64,000 nucleotides of DNA from a virus: the IMG/VR virus record IMGVR_UViG_3300008113_000084, positions 1 through 64,000 of that record; one strand, 5' to 3'. Positions 1-18,101 of the stretch are shown piece after piece (the stretch's first letter is position 1; the number at the start of each line of letters is the position of its first letter). The notes beneath the pieces are model-generated. The model was not told the origin of the DNA, did no database searches, and saw only the letters and a list, made by a program, of their open reading frames with translations. Position numbers and translations under genes: made by a program.

Positions 1-4764
<4,764 letters not shown>

Positions 4765-4776
4765 CTAAAAGCTAGC

Positions 4777-9388
<4,612 letters not shown>

Positions 9389-9402
9389 CTACGCGTCCTC
9401 TA

Positions 9403-9436
9403 AGAAAACAGCACGGGATAGTGAATCCCGCGCTGT
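9403..9436 (-). terminator. Rho-independent terminator
   Basis: On the minus strand a 12-bp stem (ACAGCGCGGGAT with ATCCCGTGCTGT, one G-U pair) with a 5-nt loop is followed by TTTTCTT. It lies 21 nt after the stop of the 95-aa gene and before the collagen-like gene at 9388, so it would separate the fibre genes from the upstream block. Confidence 0.8.
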
Positions 9437-9456
9437 CTCGGGAACAACGAGTTATT

Positions 9457-9744
9457 CTAGAGAATGCCTTGTTCTTTGCCGTAAGACTCAAGGGCTGCCT
9501 GCACAAGAACCAGAGCCTCAGCGAAGTCTGGTCGAGTTGGGATCAGAGCCCAGACGTCAGGAATGAATATGTTCTTGCGACCGCCTGGGTACACGTCCCA
9601 TGTTCCGTCTTCTTTACGGTGACCTGGGAGCAAAAAGGCCTCAGCAGCCAGGGGACGGGTAATGCCGTCACCCTCGAACACTAAGTAAACCTTGGCGGGT
9701 ACGGCAGGAATCTCTACAGGTGTTGTTGCTTCGATGTCAGGCAT
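9457..9744 (-). CDS. Small hypothetical protein, 95 aa
   Basis: No family recognised. The protein is acidic to neutral with a Pro/Val-rich N-terminus (EATTPVEIPAVPAKVYLVFEG) and ends in a short helix (DFAEALVLVQAALESYGKEQ). It has an upstream Shine-Dalgarno (TAAAGGAG) and a terminator straight after it. Its place between a probable virion protein and the fibre genes suggests a structural or decoration role, which is inference. Confidence 0.6.
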   Translation of the reverse strand: MPDIEATTPVEIPAVPAKVYLVFEGDGITRPLAAEAFLLPGHRKEDGTWDVYPGGRKNIFIPDVWALIPTRPDFAEALVLVQAALESYGKEQGIL

Positions 9745-9786
9745 GTCTAGCTCCTTTAAGCTGTTATTTGAATATTACCTAAAAGC

Positions 9787-9903
9787 TTATTCAGAAGGTA
9801 GTGCAAGTGAGGGCTCAACAGCTATAGGGTAAAGCACAAAAGGATGAGCTATCGCCACAAAAGCCTGCAAAGTCTCAACGTTAAGACTGACTTCCTCTGA
9901 CAT
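9787..9903 (-). CDS. Possible 38-aa small protein
   Basis: ATG at 9903 is preceded by AAGGAGA with 5-nt spacing, one of the better ribosome sites here. The ORF (MSEEVSLNVETLQAFVAIAHPF...LPSE) overlaps the end of the 1029-residue gene by 23 nt and stops 43 nt before the 95-aa gene. Length and lack of homology leave doubt, but the ribosome site and sensible composition support translation. Confidence 0.5.
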   Translation of the reverse strand: MSEEVSLNVETLQAFVAIAHPFVLYPIAVEPSLALPSE

Positions 9904-12900
9904 TGGAATCTCCTTGTTGATTGTTGCCTAAACCAAGAGCGTCGCCGTAACCAAAGTATCTAGCCACTGGCGTAGCCATAGCAGCTGTACCAGCGGCTAA
10001 ACCCAATAGAGGCAGGAAGCTGCCGCCGCTGTCCTCTTCGCCATCTTCCTCATCTTCGTCTCCGCCCGCAAGGCTACTAAACAAGCCTATGGCTCCAAGG
10101 CTTAGCCCACCCAGCGTAAGCGCCTTCTCCCACGGCTGCATGTTGCCCCAAACTTCATTGGTCAGCTTAGACCACATGCCTGGGTTGTTCTCAAGGGCTC
10201 CGTTTGACTGGTTGTTCAGAGACGCCGCAATGTTGCGCCTGCTTTCCGCGTTCAAAACATCAGCAGCTGAGTTGTCCCTAACGTCTTGAGCAGGCACAGG
10301 CTGCAAGGAATTTGGATCGATCTTATAGGCACCCTGGTTTGCTGCCATGTCTACCTGCTTACCCTTGAACAGGTCGTCAATCAGCTGCTTGGCTGCTGCT
10401 GGGTCCTTGGAAAGCTTGAGGTCCAGGTCGGCTTTTGTGATCTTCCCAGACTTCATCAGCGCCAGCATGGCACTGTTGTAGCTGTGTCTGTTGGCTGTTT
10501 CTTGCATGCTTCTAGCTTTAGCTATAGCCTGCTCACCCTCAGGCGTGTTAATGCCTTTCATCCTGTCGCTAATGGCCTTCTGGGCTGCTTGAGCCACAGC
10601 TGGCAGCTCCTGCTCCATCGGCGCGATCACCTTCCTGTACTGGTTGTCCTGGTACTTGGTCAGGAAAGGTACGACTTTCTCAGTTGCCTGCTTGGAGACA
10701 GCCTCGTAGTTCTGAAGCGACTCCATGTAGGCTTTTTCGTTATTAGCTCGAATGTCTTGCTGCTCTTTGGTTAGAGGCTTTCCAGGAGGAAGAGCCGCCT
10801 GCTGCTGCGTCATCGCTTGAAACTTTGCAGCTATCTGCTGGTTGGCTTCGTTCAAACCTTTCGATGTCTGGTTGTAGGCTTCAAGCTCGTCAAGTGAAAC
10901 GCCTAGCTGCTGCGTCACCTGTCCATTGAGCTGCATGCGCGTGGCGTTTCTGGCGACGGGGTCCGCTATGGAGTTGAGCTTGGCAAGTTGTTCCGAGAAA
11001 CCAGCTACCTGTGGGTCGCTTCCAACGATCCTGTCGGCGTTGATCGCTGCCATATGGGCTGGGAACTGGTTCTCCACAGCCTTGAACGAATCGACAGAGA
11101 TCGGCGCGTTGCCGTCGATGACGTTCTCGGGAGACACGTCGTTGGCGCGCAGAAGGGCGTCCTGGATGGGGGCTGGAGACAACGCTTTCTGTCTGTCGAA
11201 GTAAGCCTGTTCTATGTCCTTTTGAGTGCTGTAGGGATTCAGCTCAGCCGCAATGACGTCCCTGTTCTTGTAGATTTCCTTTCCGCCCATGAAGGTCGGT
11301 AGGCCAGAGCCGATCATGTTAGGCGCAGAAGAAGCCAGGCCAGCCAGGCCTCCAGACATAAACGCCTTGGCTGGCTCGTAGATAAGTCCTCTACCGCCGT
11401 AATAGCCGGTGGCCGCTATGTTGGCGATATGGCTGGCGGCATCCTCACCGACGATGGGAGTCAGAGCTTCTCGACCCAGACCTACCTGCGTGTTAAAAGT
11501 GCCGATGCCTTGCGCCAAGCCGCCAGCCAGCTCACCAACAGCCGCTGGAGCCTTGGCCGCTCCCTGAGCAGTAGCTGCCACAGCCCTGTTTCCTAAGTTG
11601 GACCATGTCCTGGTCGCTGGGTTGTTCAGCAGGTTGGCTCTAGTAGCCATATTTCTGGTCAACGCAGCCGTGCCAGCCCTACCAGCTGCTCTCAAGCCAG
11701 CTCCAGCCCCTGCGCCGATCAGCATGCCCGCATTTGAGTTGAGCATGTCCCAACCAGTGCCCGCTATATCGCCAGCGTAGCCCAGGGCACCTCGATTGGC
11801 GTAGTGCTGCTCCAGCTTCTGTATTTCCTTGAGCGCGCTGGTGTCGCCAGAGCGAGCCCGCAGTCTTAGCTCTTCTGGGATAGTGCCAGACAACCTGTTC
11901 AGCGTCGCCTCATCCAAGCCTGTCCAACGCTTGGCCGTGGCGTTTATGTCTCTGGAATATTGCTCGGCTGCCGCCTGCTGAGCGTTGATGTTCTGGAACT
12001 GGCGCTGCCTGGCGTCTGTGTCTAGCGTGGCTTTGACGCGGTTGTCAAAGTAAGCTTGGGCCAGCTGTTTTTGAGGAGTCTGTTCTTTGGAATTAAGGGC
12101 TTCTACCCAGCTAAAAGGAGCCCCTTCGTAAGCCTGTTCCTGGGCAAACTCGTTAAACCTGGACGCGTCCCTGTTCATGACGTCATACATCATTTCGGCA
12201 GACAGAGGTTTGTTGGGATTGCTCAGGACCTGACGGTCGTTGATATCGGCAACGGGTGCGATGGCGTTGAAGCGGTTCAGGTCGGGAATGGATACGCTGT
12301 CAGGGTTTACAAGACGCTGGTTAACACCGTGTCGTGATAGATTGTCCTGTCCTGAAGTGACACCCTGCCGTATTTTACCCTCAGCACTTACGTAGCCAGG
12401 AAGTTGCCTTAGGCTAAATGGGTCTTGAACAGGCTGAGGCTGCGGCGGCTGCGCTTTAATTCTGGCTCGAAGAAAGGTGGGCTCTGGAGTAGGTTGAGGC
12501 GGCGGGGTTGGAGCTGTGGGAGTCTGCGGTTTTTCTGCAAAAGCTTCCTGTATATTCTTTAGATAGTTGGGCGGTGTCTCAGCTAATTTGCGCAGGAAGG
12601 CCATCTTCTGGGGTTGCTGCGGCTGACCTAGCTGCTGAGCCTTCTGCTGCACAGCCTGCTGAGAGTTAGCGCCGTACTGCGGGCTGTTGCCGGTCAGCGG
12701 GTTTTGCTGGACTGGCTTGATACCGAGAGTGGGTCGGTTGGGGTTGATAGCCGAGGGCAGCGGCACCGAGGGTTTGCCAGAAATCCTGTTGCTGAGAAGC
12801 GCGGCAGCCTTGTCGAGAAGCTCAGCGCTTAAACTGGCTTCTTTCTCTTTGTCGTTTTCTTTCTTCTCTGGCAAAGCTTTCATATCTTTCGTATGGTCTG

Positions 12901-12970
12901 CCCACCTCTTGGCCATCTCTGGGTGGTTTGCAAACATCCAGCGCATCTGTGCTTTTGATTTGAATGGCAT
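9881..12970 (-). CDS. Large probable virion-associated protein, 1029 aa
   Basis: The start was set at ATG 12970 (MPFKSKAQMRWMFANHPEMA), because this PFKSKAQxRWMFA opening is common at the N-terminus of phage virion-associated proteins; an upstream start at 12991 is also open. The body is Gln/Ala-rich and mostly helical, with Pro-rich segments near residues 150-180. Gly/Ala-rich hydrophobic stretches occur around 420-520 (GAGAGLRAAGRAG). The C-terminus has two hydrophobic segments flanking an acidic Asp/Glu run (about 945-990). The size, composition and hydrophobic segments resemble internal virion or DNA-ejection proteins; a tape-measure role is less likely. The function is inferred. It shares 149 nt with the endonuclease gene upstream. 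Confidence 0.7.
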   Translation of the reverse strand: MPFKSKAQMRWMFANHPEMAKRWADHTKDMKALPEKKENDKEKEASLSAELLDKAAALLSNRISGKPSVPLPSAINPNRPTLGIKPVQQNPLTGNSPQYGANSQQAVQQKAQQLGQPQQPQKMAFLRKLAETPPNYLKNIQEAFAEKPQTPTAPTPPPQPTPEPTFLRARIKAQPPQPQPVQDPFSLRQLPGYVSAEGKIRQGVTSGQDNLSRHGVNQRLVNPDSVSIPDLNRFNAIAPVADINDRQVLSNPNKPLSAEMMYDVMNRDASRFNEFAQEQAYEGAPFSWVEALNSKEQTPQKQLAQAYFDNRVKATLDTDARQRQFQNINAQQAAAEQYSRDINATAKRWTGLDEATLNRLSGTIPEELRLRARSGDTSALKEIQKLEQHYANRGALGYAGDIAGTGWDMLNSNAGMLIGAGAGAGLRAAGRAGTAALTRNMATRANLLNNPATRTWSNLGNRAVAATAQGAAKAPAAVGELAGGLAQGIGTFNTQVGLGREALTPIVGEDAASHIANIAATGYYGGRGLIYEPAKAFMSGGLAGLASSAPNMIGSGLPTFMGGKEIYKNRDVIAAELNPYSTQKDIEQAYFDRQKALSPAPIQDALLRANDVSPENVIDGNAPISVDSFKAVENQFPAHMAAINADRIVGSDPQVAGFSEQLAKLNSIADPVARNATRMQLNGQVTQQLGVSLDELEAYNQTSKGLNEANQQIAAKFQAMTQQQAALPPGKPLTKEQQDIRANNEKAYMESLQNYEAVSKQATEKVVPFLTKYQDNQYRKVIAPMEQELPAVAQAAQKAISDRMKGINTPEGEQAIAKARSMQETANRHSYNSAMLALMKSGKITKADLDLKLSKDPAAAKQLIDDLFKGKQVDMAANQGAYKIDPNSLQPVPAQDVRDNSAADVLNAESRRNIAASLNNQSNGALENNPGMWSKLTNEVWGNMQPWEKALTLGGLSLGAIGLFSSLAGGDEDEEDGEEDSGGSFLPLLGLAAGTAAMATPVARYFGYGDALGLGNNQQGDSNVRGSQS

Positions 12971-13448
12971 CGCTTTTACCTGTGTAAACAAGGGCCTGCT
13001 TCAAAAAGTTACCAGCGCGCTCAATCACACCTACGCCGTGGTTGCACCTGTGGCAAAGCAGGCCTCTAACCTCGCCAGTAACGTGGCAATGATCAACGAC
13101 CTCTATTTGGTTAGAACAAAGCTTACACTTTCCACCTTGATTATTATACATCTCCATGAACATTTCTTGCGATAGCTTGTACTTCTGCATGCGTCGCCTA
13201 TTCTGATCGTCGGGTACGCAGGTTTTGCACCATATCTGTCTGGCTGACACAGGCTTGAACCACCTGGAACAGTGTTCGCAAGCCTTTTCTCGTTTGTCTG
13301 CTGCGTTTCCCAAAACAGCGCTGATGGCTCTAGACTTGTTTAAACAATCTTCGCTGCCACATGTCTTGCGGACAATTGAAACGCTTCCATCTTTGTTCCT
13401 GACAACTTTGGCAGGCTTGTCGCAAAATAGACATGTTTTTTGGCACAC
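12822..13448 (-). CDS. Recombination endonuclease VII-like HNH nuclease, 208 aa
   Basis: A GTG start at 13448 with GAGG 8 nt upstream. Two N-terminal Cys pairs (CLFC...C and CEHC...CKTC) suggest zinc binding. Then comes the endonuclease VII signature: CKLC, VDHCHVTGEVRGLLCHRCNHGVG (about residues 110-145). In T4, endonuclease VII cuts Holliday junctions and branched DNA before packaging; many phage copies are instead free-standing homing nucleases. The last 50 residues (12822-12970) overlap out of frame with the conserved start of the next gene, so the functional protein may be shorter or the overlap may follow an insertion. Confidence 0.8.
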   Translation of the reverse strand: MCQKTCLFCDKPAKVVRNKDGSVSIVRKTCGSEDCLNKSRAISAVLGNAADKREKACEHCSRWFKPVSARQIWCKTCVPDDQNRRRMQKYKLSQEMFMEMYNNQGGKCKLCSNQIEVVDHCHVTGEVRGLLCHRCNHGVGVIERAGNFLKQALVYTGKSDAIQIKSTDALDVCKPPRDGQEVGRPYERYESFAREERKRQRERSQFKR

Positions 13449-13458
13449 AGTTATAACC

Positions 13459-13824
13459 TCAAGACGACGATCTTCTTCTGAGGCGGGCTTTGGCTCTTTT
13501 TATTAGCAGTCTAAAGTACAATATAGCGTTATCTACATCGTCGTTATATGTGGCGTAATTGTACAGATGACCAATAAAAAAGTGACATCTAGAACAGAGT
13601 ACAACAAGATTCTTTTCTTCAAGCTCAAGTTCTGGGTATTCGTGTACTGGTTTTTTGTGATGTACTTCTAAATCTTTGTCACTACAGCAAACAGAGCATT
13701 TTTTATTTTTTACAAAGTTGTCTCTACAAGACTGCCAGAGAGGATGACGTCTACTTCCTTGTGTTTGAAATGCTTCAGACCGTACAAACAAAGATGTAAA
13801 CCAATAGGTGAGTTTTTTGAGCAT
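13459..13824 (-). CDS. HNH endonuclease, 121 aa
   Basis: Compact HNH domain: CSVC...C (residues 43-47), HHKKPVHEYPELELEEKNLVVLC (54-76) and CxxCH. The N-terminus is hydrophobic and aromatic; the C-terminus is Arg/Lys-rich. It sits 10 nt upstream of the endonuclease VII-like gene, making a tandem pair of HNH-fold nucleases inside a structural region, a common setting for homing endonucleases. Cleavage target unknown. Confidence 0.8.
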   Translation of the reverse strand: MLKKLTYWFTSLFVRSEAFQTQGSRRHPLWQSCRDNFVKNKKCSVCCSDKDLEVHHKKPVHEYPELELEEKNLVVLCSRCHFFIGHLYNYATYNDDVDNAILYFRLLIKRAKARLRRRSSS

Positions 13825-13842
13825 CTCAAAACCTCACCTTTT

Positions 13843-14244
13843 TTAGACTGGGTAAATGCCGCCAATGTCCTTTCTGACAATGTCGTCTTGGTTTACATCA
13901 GAATTCCAATAAGCCTCTATCAAGTCAACACCACTACCGTTTTCAGGAGCGTAAAACCTGTGCCAAACCCTAGGAGGAACTATGAGCCTCTCGCCAACTT
14001 CAAGTATCACTGTGTGCGCTATGTCAGATATGTTTGAAAGCGTAGGCTCGGCTCTGTAGAAATGAATGTAAAGTTCACCTTTCACGGTGTAGAACAAGTT
14101 GTATTTGTTCTGGTGGCAATGACACGACGAATAGCCACCTGGCTCTATAAAAGCGTGATGCAGCTCAAAGTTGGCATTATGAAAAACTGGGAAGTTTGTT
14201 CCCCAAGCTTTCTCCATAGCCTTTATTACGTCTGTGCTGATCAC
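13843..14244 (-). CDS. Cupin-fold protein, 133 aa
   Basis: A GTG start at 14244 with GAGG upstream. A double-stranded beta-helix (cupin) pattern is visible: HHAFIEPGGYSSCHCHQNKYNLFYTVKGELYIHF holds the first motif with metal-binding His residues, and VGERLIVPPRVWHRFYAP holds the second. This form resembles sugar-nucleotide isomerases/epimerases and mannose-6-phosphate isomerase-like cupins. It begins the sugar cassette, so a sugar-modifying role is likely, but the substrate cannot be told. Confidence 0.75.
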   Translation of the reverse strand: MISTDVIKAMEKAWGTNFPVFHNANFELHHAFIEPGGYSSCHCHQNKYNLFYTVKGELYIHFYRAEPTLSNISDIAHTVILEVGERLIVPPRVWHRFYAPENGSGVDLIEAYWNSDVNQDDIVRKDIGGIYPV

Positions 14245-14254
14245 GCGCAGGCCC

Positions 14255-14548
14255 TCAGCGCATGTTGTCCTTTATGGAATACTTCAACTGTATATCATAA
14301 TCAGGTTCCGTGTCCTTAAACAATTTGAGATTGATAAGTATTTGTTTTTTACTTGTTCTTGATATGACGTCGTAATGGATGTGGTCTGTTTCCATTAGAG
14401 CAGCTTTTAAGCATTGTTTTAAACAAAGCATAGCCTGCTGATTGTCAAGCTGATGGAAACTAGAGCGGCTGACAAGGGCGTCAACCCTGTCAGCCGCTAC
14501 CATCACAGCGCGCTCGACAATCTCGTCTTTTTGACTTTCTGTCATCAT
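14255..14548 (-). CDS. Hypothetical protein, 97 aa
   Basis: Not recognised. Mostly helical, with basic and acidic residues mixed and no hydrophobic segment. GAGG precedes the ATG by 5 nt. It is packed tightly between the cupin gene and the 125-aa gene, so it is co-transcribed with the sugar cassette, although nothing in it suggests an enzyme. Confidence 0.6.
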   Translation of the reverse strand: MMTESQKDEIVERAVMVAADRVDALVSRSSFHQLDNQQAMLCLKQCLKAALMETDHIHYDVISRTSKKQILINLKLFKDTEPDYDIQLKYSIKDNMR

Positions 14549-14550
14549 GT

Positions 14551-14928
14551 CTACCTCGTGATCGGAACTGAGGTATCAATTTGACGGTAGACGACTGGTC
14601 CACCTTTTTTCTCTGCGTCAGTGATAGTTACAGAGCTTGCTTTATTATTGCTTTTTTCAACAGCGTTAACCAGAACAACTCGGCTATAGTCAGCGAGCTG
14701 CAAGGCCAGGCCGTTGTCCAGGAAAGTCATGGTAACTGGAGGATTCTTTAGCAGTTCCTCCTTGCAAAAAGCCACGAATTCTTGAATGGCTTTAGCCTTC
14801 TGCTTGGCCGACGTGCCTTTCTGGCCAGACATGAATCGAGCCATCATTGAGTCAAAAAGGTCAAGGTCCTCGTTGGTGGTGATGCCGAAGCCCTGCGATT
14901 TCAGAGCCTGCATTTCTTCAGGAGTCAT
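14551..14928 (-). CDS. Hypothetical protein, 125 aa
   Basis: Not recognised. It has a helical N-terminal half (MTPEEMQALKSQGFGITTNEDLDLF) and a beta-rich C-terminal half. Its ATG overlaps the kdsB stop in ATGA, so the two are translationally coupled. AAAGGA lies upstream. Confidence 0.6.
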   Translation of the reverse strand: MTPEEMQALKSQGFGITTNEDLDLFDSMMARFMSGQKGTSAKQKAKAIQEFVAFCKEELLKNPPVTMTFLDNGLALQLADYSRVVLVNAVEKSNNKASSVTITDAEKKGGPVVYRQIDTSVPITR

Positions 14929-15653
14929 GGCTGTCCTTTCTCTAGCTGCGCTAGAAACCTGTCGTAATCTTCCCGAGTATCCACTCCAACAGACGAGCTT
15001 ACCGAGCTGATGACGTCTATGGTCAAACCAGAGTCGAGCAGTCGAAGCTGCTCCAGCCTGTTGGTTTTCTCGTTCTCTGATTGCGGCAGAGCTGAAAAAG
15101 CCAACAGGCCTTTCTTGGTATAGCCATAAACACCAACATGTCTTTCCAAGAATAGATCGGCAACACCACTTTGTAAAACTTTCCTGCTGAAAGTAACAGC
15201 GCTCTTTCCAGACGGATCGATGTATACCTTCACTACGTTTTCGTTAGACTCGTCTTCTGGAGCTAGCTGCTCGCATAGCGTCACGTAGTCAGAGTCGTGG
15301 TTTTCCAGGAAGCTAAACAAGTTGTCGATGTTGGCAGGGTCTATAAGCGGCTCGTCCGCCTGGACGTTGACAATGCGCTGGACTCCCAGAGACTGGGCAG
15401 CTTCACAGACCCTGTCCGTGCCGCTCTGGTGCTGTCTTGACGTTAAGACACAGTGCGCACCAAAGCTGCTGCACGCCTCCATCACTTCCTGGGAATCAGT
15501 AGCGATGACGGCGAAGTCTGCGGCTTTGCTTTTGAGTGCCTGCTCGTAAACGTGTTGCAAGAGATACTTTCCGCTCTCTTTCAACAGAACTTTGCCAGGA
15601 AGACGTGTCGAATCCAGACGGGCTGGAATGATGACGACGTTTTCTCCGTTCAT
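14925..15653 (-). CDS. kdsB: CMP-Kdo synthetase (3-deoxy-manno-octulosonate cytidylyltransferase)
   Basis: Full-length KdsB-like protein (242 aa; the E. coli enzyme is 248). The nucleotide-binding signature IIPARLDSTRLPGK spans residues 8-21. IATDS (about 50), QHQSGTDRV (about 74-82) and NVQADEPLI (about 95) are the expected CTP and metal motifs. The family joins CTP and Kdo to make CMP-Kdo, the donor for Kdo transfer into lipopolysaccharide or capsule. It overlaps both neighbours by 4 nt, downstream of a GT4 glycosyltransferase. In a phage it presumably supplies Kdo or a related acid sugar for glycosylation; a related sugar such as pseudaminic acid cannot be fully excluded. Confidence 0.88.
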   Translation of the reverse strand: MNGENVVIIPARLDSTRLPGKVLLKESGKYLLQHVYEQALKSKAADFAVIATDSQEVMEACSSFGAHCVLTSRQHQSGTDRVCEAAQSLGVQRIVNVQADEPLIDPANIDNLFSFLENHDSDYVTLCEQLAPEDESNENVVKVYIDPSGKSAVTFSRKVLQSGVADLFLERHVGVYGYTKKGLLAFSALPQSENEKTNRLEQLRLLDSGLTIDVISSVSSSVGVDTREDYDRFLAQLEKGQP

Positions 15654-16729
15654 GCTTTATCCTTTCCGTATCCAAATTGCTCGAGCGTGCTGCTCCAAAA
15701 CTTGAAAAAACTTTCTTTGTGCTTGGCTAGCAGCTTGTGGCTTGTGTTCTTCAGGCTGTGTACAGACTGAGGATCGTTGTTTATAGCCTTGAACATATCG
15801 ACAATCTTTCTGTGGTTGTGCTCAACGTAGCTGACGCCCAGTTCTGTTTGCTTTGTTTCACATGGAATAAGTATGCCGTTAACCCTGTCTGACACAAGCT
15901 CATTCATGGGTGAGTGGTTATAGGTAATGACAGGGGTACCCATAGTCAAGGCTTCTATACCAACATATCCAAAGCTTTCTAGCTGGGTTGGCCAGAACAC
16001 AGCGTCGCAGAGCGAGTAAGCCAGAGGACCTTCCGACCAACCCGTACTGTCGTCGATCAGACCCAGAGAGTTGCCGCCTGTGAACGTCTTCTCGTGCTTC
16101 TTGATGTTGGCCTTGATCTGGCTAGCCACCTTGGAAGAGTAGAGAAAGTCCACGTCGATGGCTGGGCAGGCTTCCAGGGCCTCGTTCAAGGCGTCAAAAA
16201 GTTTGTTGTAATCCACGCGCTTGATCTGATACCCAGGGCAGGCGGTGATGACGCGCAGCCTATCGCCGTTGACTCTTTCGTTGTTGGTGCAGGGCCAGTT
16301 GCAGTCGAAGTAAACATGGCTGATATTGGGCAGGTTCCAGTAGGTCTTGAAATACTCGGTCTGTACCTTGGACGGGCAAACAAGTAAGTCGCACGGTTTT
16401 ACTGACGCCACCGTTTCTGAGTCAACGCTGTCCCACGTTATCGACGAGATGCAGGAGATACCCCGCTTCTTGACGACTTTCATTTCTTTCGATGTGGGGT
16501 AGCTGAAAAAGATGACCAGCTGACATTCGTCTAGCCAGGAGGAGAAATCAACGTCATTTGACGCCTGGACAAAGTCGTCCCAGTAAGCGTGAAGACTGGC
16601 TCTGGTTGTCTTGGTAGCTTTGTCGAAGAAAAGTATGCCGTAGCCTAAGTCTCTGATTACTTCGGCCGTGCGTAGGGCTGCGTAGGTTGAATCGTGACGG
16701 GTGTAGTTGAGAACTATACCTACGCGCAT
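15650..16729 (-). CDS. GT4-type glycosyltransferase, 359 aa
   Basis: GT-B fold. The C-terminal donor-binding domain has the GT4 pattern ESFGYVGIEALTMGTPVITYNHSPMNELV (about 255-285), including the E-x7-E arrangement that contacts the nucleotide sugar. The N-terminal domain begins RVGIVLNYTRHDSTYAALRTAE. It couples to kdsB by an ATGA overlap. It is a retaining glycosyltransferase by family; donor and acceptor are unknown. Confidence 0.82.
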   Translation of the reverse strand: MRVGIVLNYTRHDSTYAALRTAEVIRDLGYGILFFDKATKTTRASLHAYWDDFVQASNDVDFSSWLDECQLVIFFSYPTSKEMKVVKKRGISCISSITWDSVDSETVASVKPCDLLVCPSKVQTEYFKTYWNLPNISHVYFDCNWPCTNNERVNGDRLRVITACPGYQIKRVDYNKLFDALNEALEACPAIDVDFLYSSKVASQIKANIKKHEKTFTGGNSLGLIDDSTGWSEGPLAYSLCDAVFWPTQLESFGYVGIEALTMGTPVITYNHSPMNELVSDRVNGILIPCETKQTELGVSYVEHNHRKIVDMFKAINNDPQSVHSLKNTSHKLLAKHKESFFKFWSSTLEQFGYGKDKA

Positions 16730-16740
16730 GGCACACCTCG

Positions 16741-17364
16741 TCAGTTATGCACATAAAGGTAACTGTCTACCTTAGCGTGCCTCCCTTCTACTGCTTTATG
16801 AAGCTTGTGTATGAAGCTCCAGTCACCAGCAAACGTGAAGTCAGTCCACTGTACCGACTGCACCAACCCCTTTGAAGCCATCCAACAGCCAACATCAATC
16901 TTACCACGCTTCATCTCTGTCTTCATAGGCTGCCATAACTTATGGCTATGTACCATGTTGCAATAAACAAGGTTAGTGCTATCTTTCTGCATCTGATACA
17001 GCATGCTTTCAAAATAGTTTGGAGTGTACCAACAATCTCCGTTGGTTGTGCAAAGCATGTCGCAGCCGTTATCGATCAGAAACTGAAAGCCTGGGTAGCG
17101 CCTCTCATGTCCAAACTTGTTCTGCCTGGTGGGTGTCTCCTGAAAGACAAAGCGTGGGTCTGACCCCGCCACAGACTTGAAGGCTTGCTTGACCTCCTGG
17201 CTGGCAGGTCCGTCGTGAGACACCAGGATTATGAAGTTCTTCCAGGTCTGCGTTTTCAGGCAAGCCAGCAGGGACTGCAAGCAGTCTGTCTGGTTGTATG
17301 TCGCCACGACCATGCCGACTTTGTGATTGTTGCTGAGACTCTTGAGCTTCCAATAACGCATCAC
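16741..17364 (-). CDS. GT2-type glycosyltransferase, 207 aa
   Basis: The GT-A core starts at VGMVVATYNQTDCLQSLLACLKTQTWKNFIILVSHDGP (about 17-53), the standard inverting GT2 opening. CTTNGDCWY (about 107) stands where the DxD metal motif is expected. It is short for the family and lacks membrane segments, so it is soluble. It overlaps the next glycosyltransferase reading frame by 4 nt. Confidence 0.78.
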   Translation of the reverse strand: MMRYWKLKSLSNNHKVGMVVATYNQTDCLQSLLACLKTQTWKNFIILVSHDGPASQEVKQAFKSVAGSDPRFVFQETPTRQNKFGHERRYPGFQFLIDNGCDMLCTTNGDCWYTPNYFESMLYQMQKDSTNLVYCNMVHSHKLWQPMKTEMKRGKIDVGCWMASKGLVQSVQWTDFTFAGDWSFIHKLHKAVEGRHAKVDSYLYVHN

Positions 17365-18101
17365 TTATCCTTCTTAAGCCTGAAAGCGCCCCTGTCCTTA
17401 CCGTTGGGTCGGCGAGTGACACTTCGATAGTGCCACACAAACGAAGAAGGACAGATGGCGATGGTTTTACCCATCTTCAGCCACCTGCCCTCAAGCTCAT
17501 CTTCGTTTTTGGTCATTTTGTGTTTCGGATTGAAAACACACTCTGAGTTAAAAGCACCGCTGAACCAAGTGTCGGTTTTAGCCCCCATGCAGAAGCCGTT
17601 CACTGTCGTGAACCAAAGCTCCTGAGGATACTTGACTTCAACGAACTTTTGAACCGAATCCAGATACTTCAGGTCATCCGTTATCTTGTAGCCCTTCATT
17701 ATCCTGGCTATCTGTTGTTTCGGTTTGTGACCTGGAGCGTTTGTTACGGGACCGACGAGATCGGCGCGACCCTCTAGAAGAGTCCTCGACAGCGTCCTGC
17801 TCCACCCCGCTGGGAACATCACGTCGCTGTTCGTCACCACTGTCAGCGGTATTCCCAGCTCCTTGGCCTTCGACAAGCCCCAGTTCCAGCTTCTGGTCAG
17901 GTTCTTGTCGTTCTTCGGGAAGCGGTGCAGGATCAACCGGTGCTGGGGAAACTTCTGCCAGATGTCCTCCCTCCACTCGGGGCTTGCATCGTCCACCACC
18001 ATCACAAGGCTGTCCGGTGTATTGGCAATCGCTGTCTGCACAGCCTTCAAGGCATACCCCAGATGGTTGTACGTCGGTATAACTATGGCTATCTTCGGTA
18101 C
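17361..18101 (-). CDS. GT2-type glycosyltransferase domain, apparently the shifted second half of a methyltransferase fusion
   Basis: Reading upstream of the first in-frame start (TTG 18050) restores the classic GT2 opening VPKIAIVIPTYNHLGYALKAV, which the TTG start would cut away. Further on are VVDDASPEW, RSWNWGLSKAKELG and TNSDVMF, all normal for GT2. No ATG, GTG or TTG exists in this frame before an in-frame stop near 18170. The domain therefore most likely follows the methyltransferase of 18849 after a +1 slip near 18102-18105. Either one base is extra in the sequence, or the frame change is programmed, or the gene is broken. Confidence 0.7.
   Translation of the reverse strand, partial: VPKIAIVIPTYNHLGYALKAVQTAIANTPDSLVMVVDDASPEWREDIWQKFPQHRLILHRFPKNDKNLTRSWNWGLSKAKELGIPLTVVTNSDVMFPAGWSRTLSRTLLEGRADLVGPVTNAPGHKPKQQIARIMKGYKITDDLKYLDSVQKFVEVKYPQELWFTTVNGFCMGAKTDTWFSGAFNSECVFNPKHKMTKNEDELEGRWLKMGKTIAICPSSFVWHYRSVTRRPNGKDRGAFRLKKDK

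Noticed and set aside
9744-9786. Possible start of another gene in the gap
   Set aside because: Only the ribosome site of the 95-aa gene is present; no extra open frame with a start signal.
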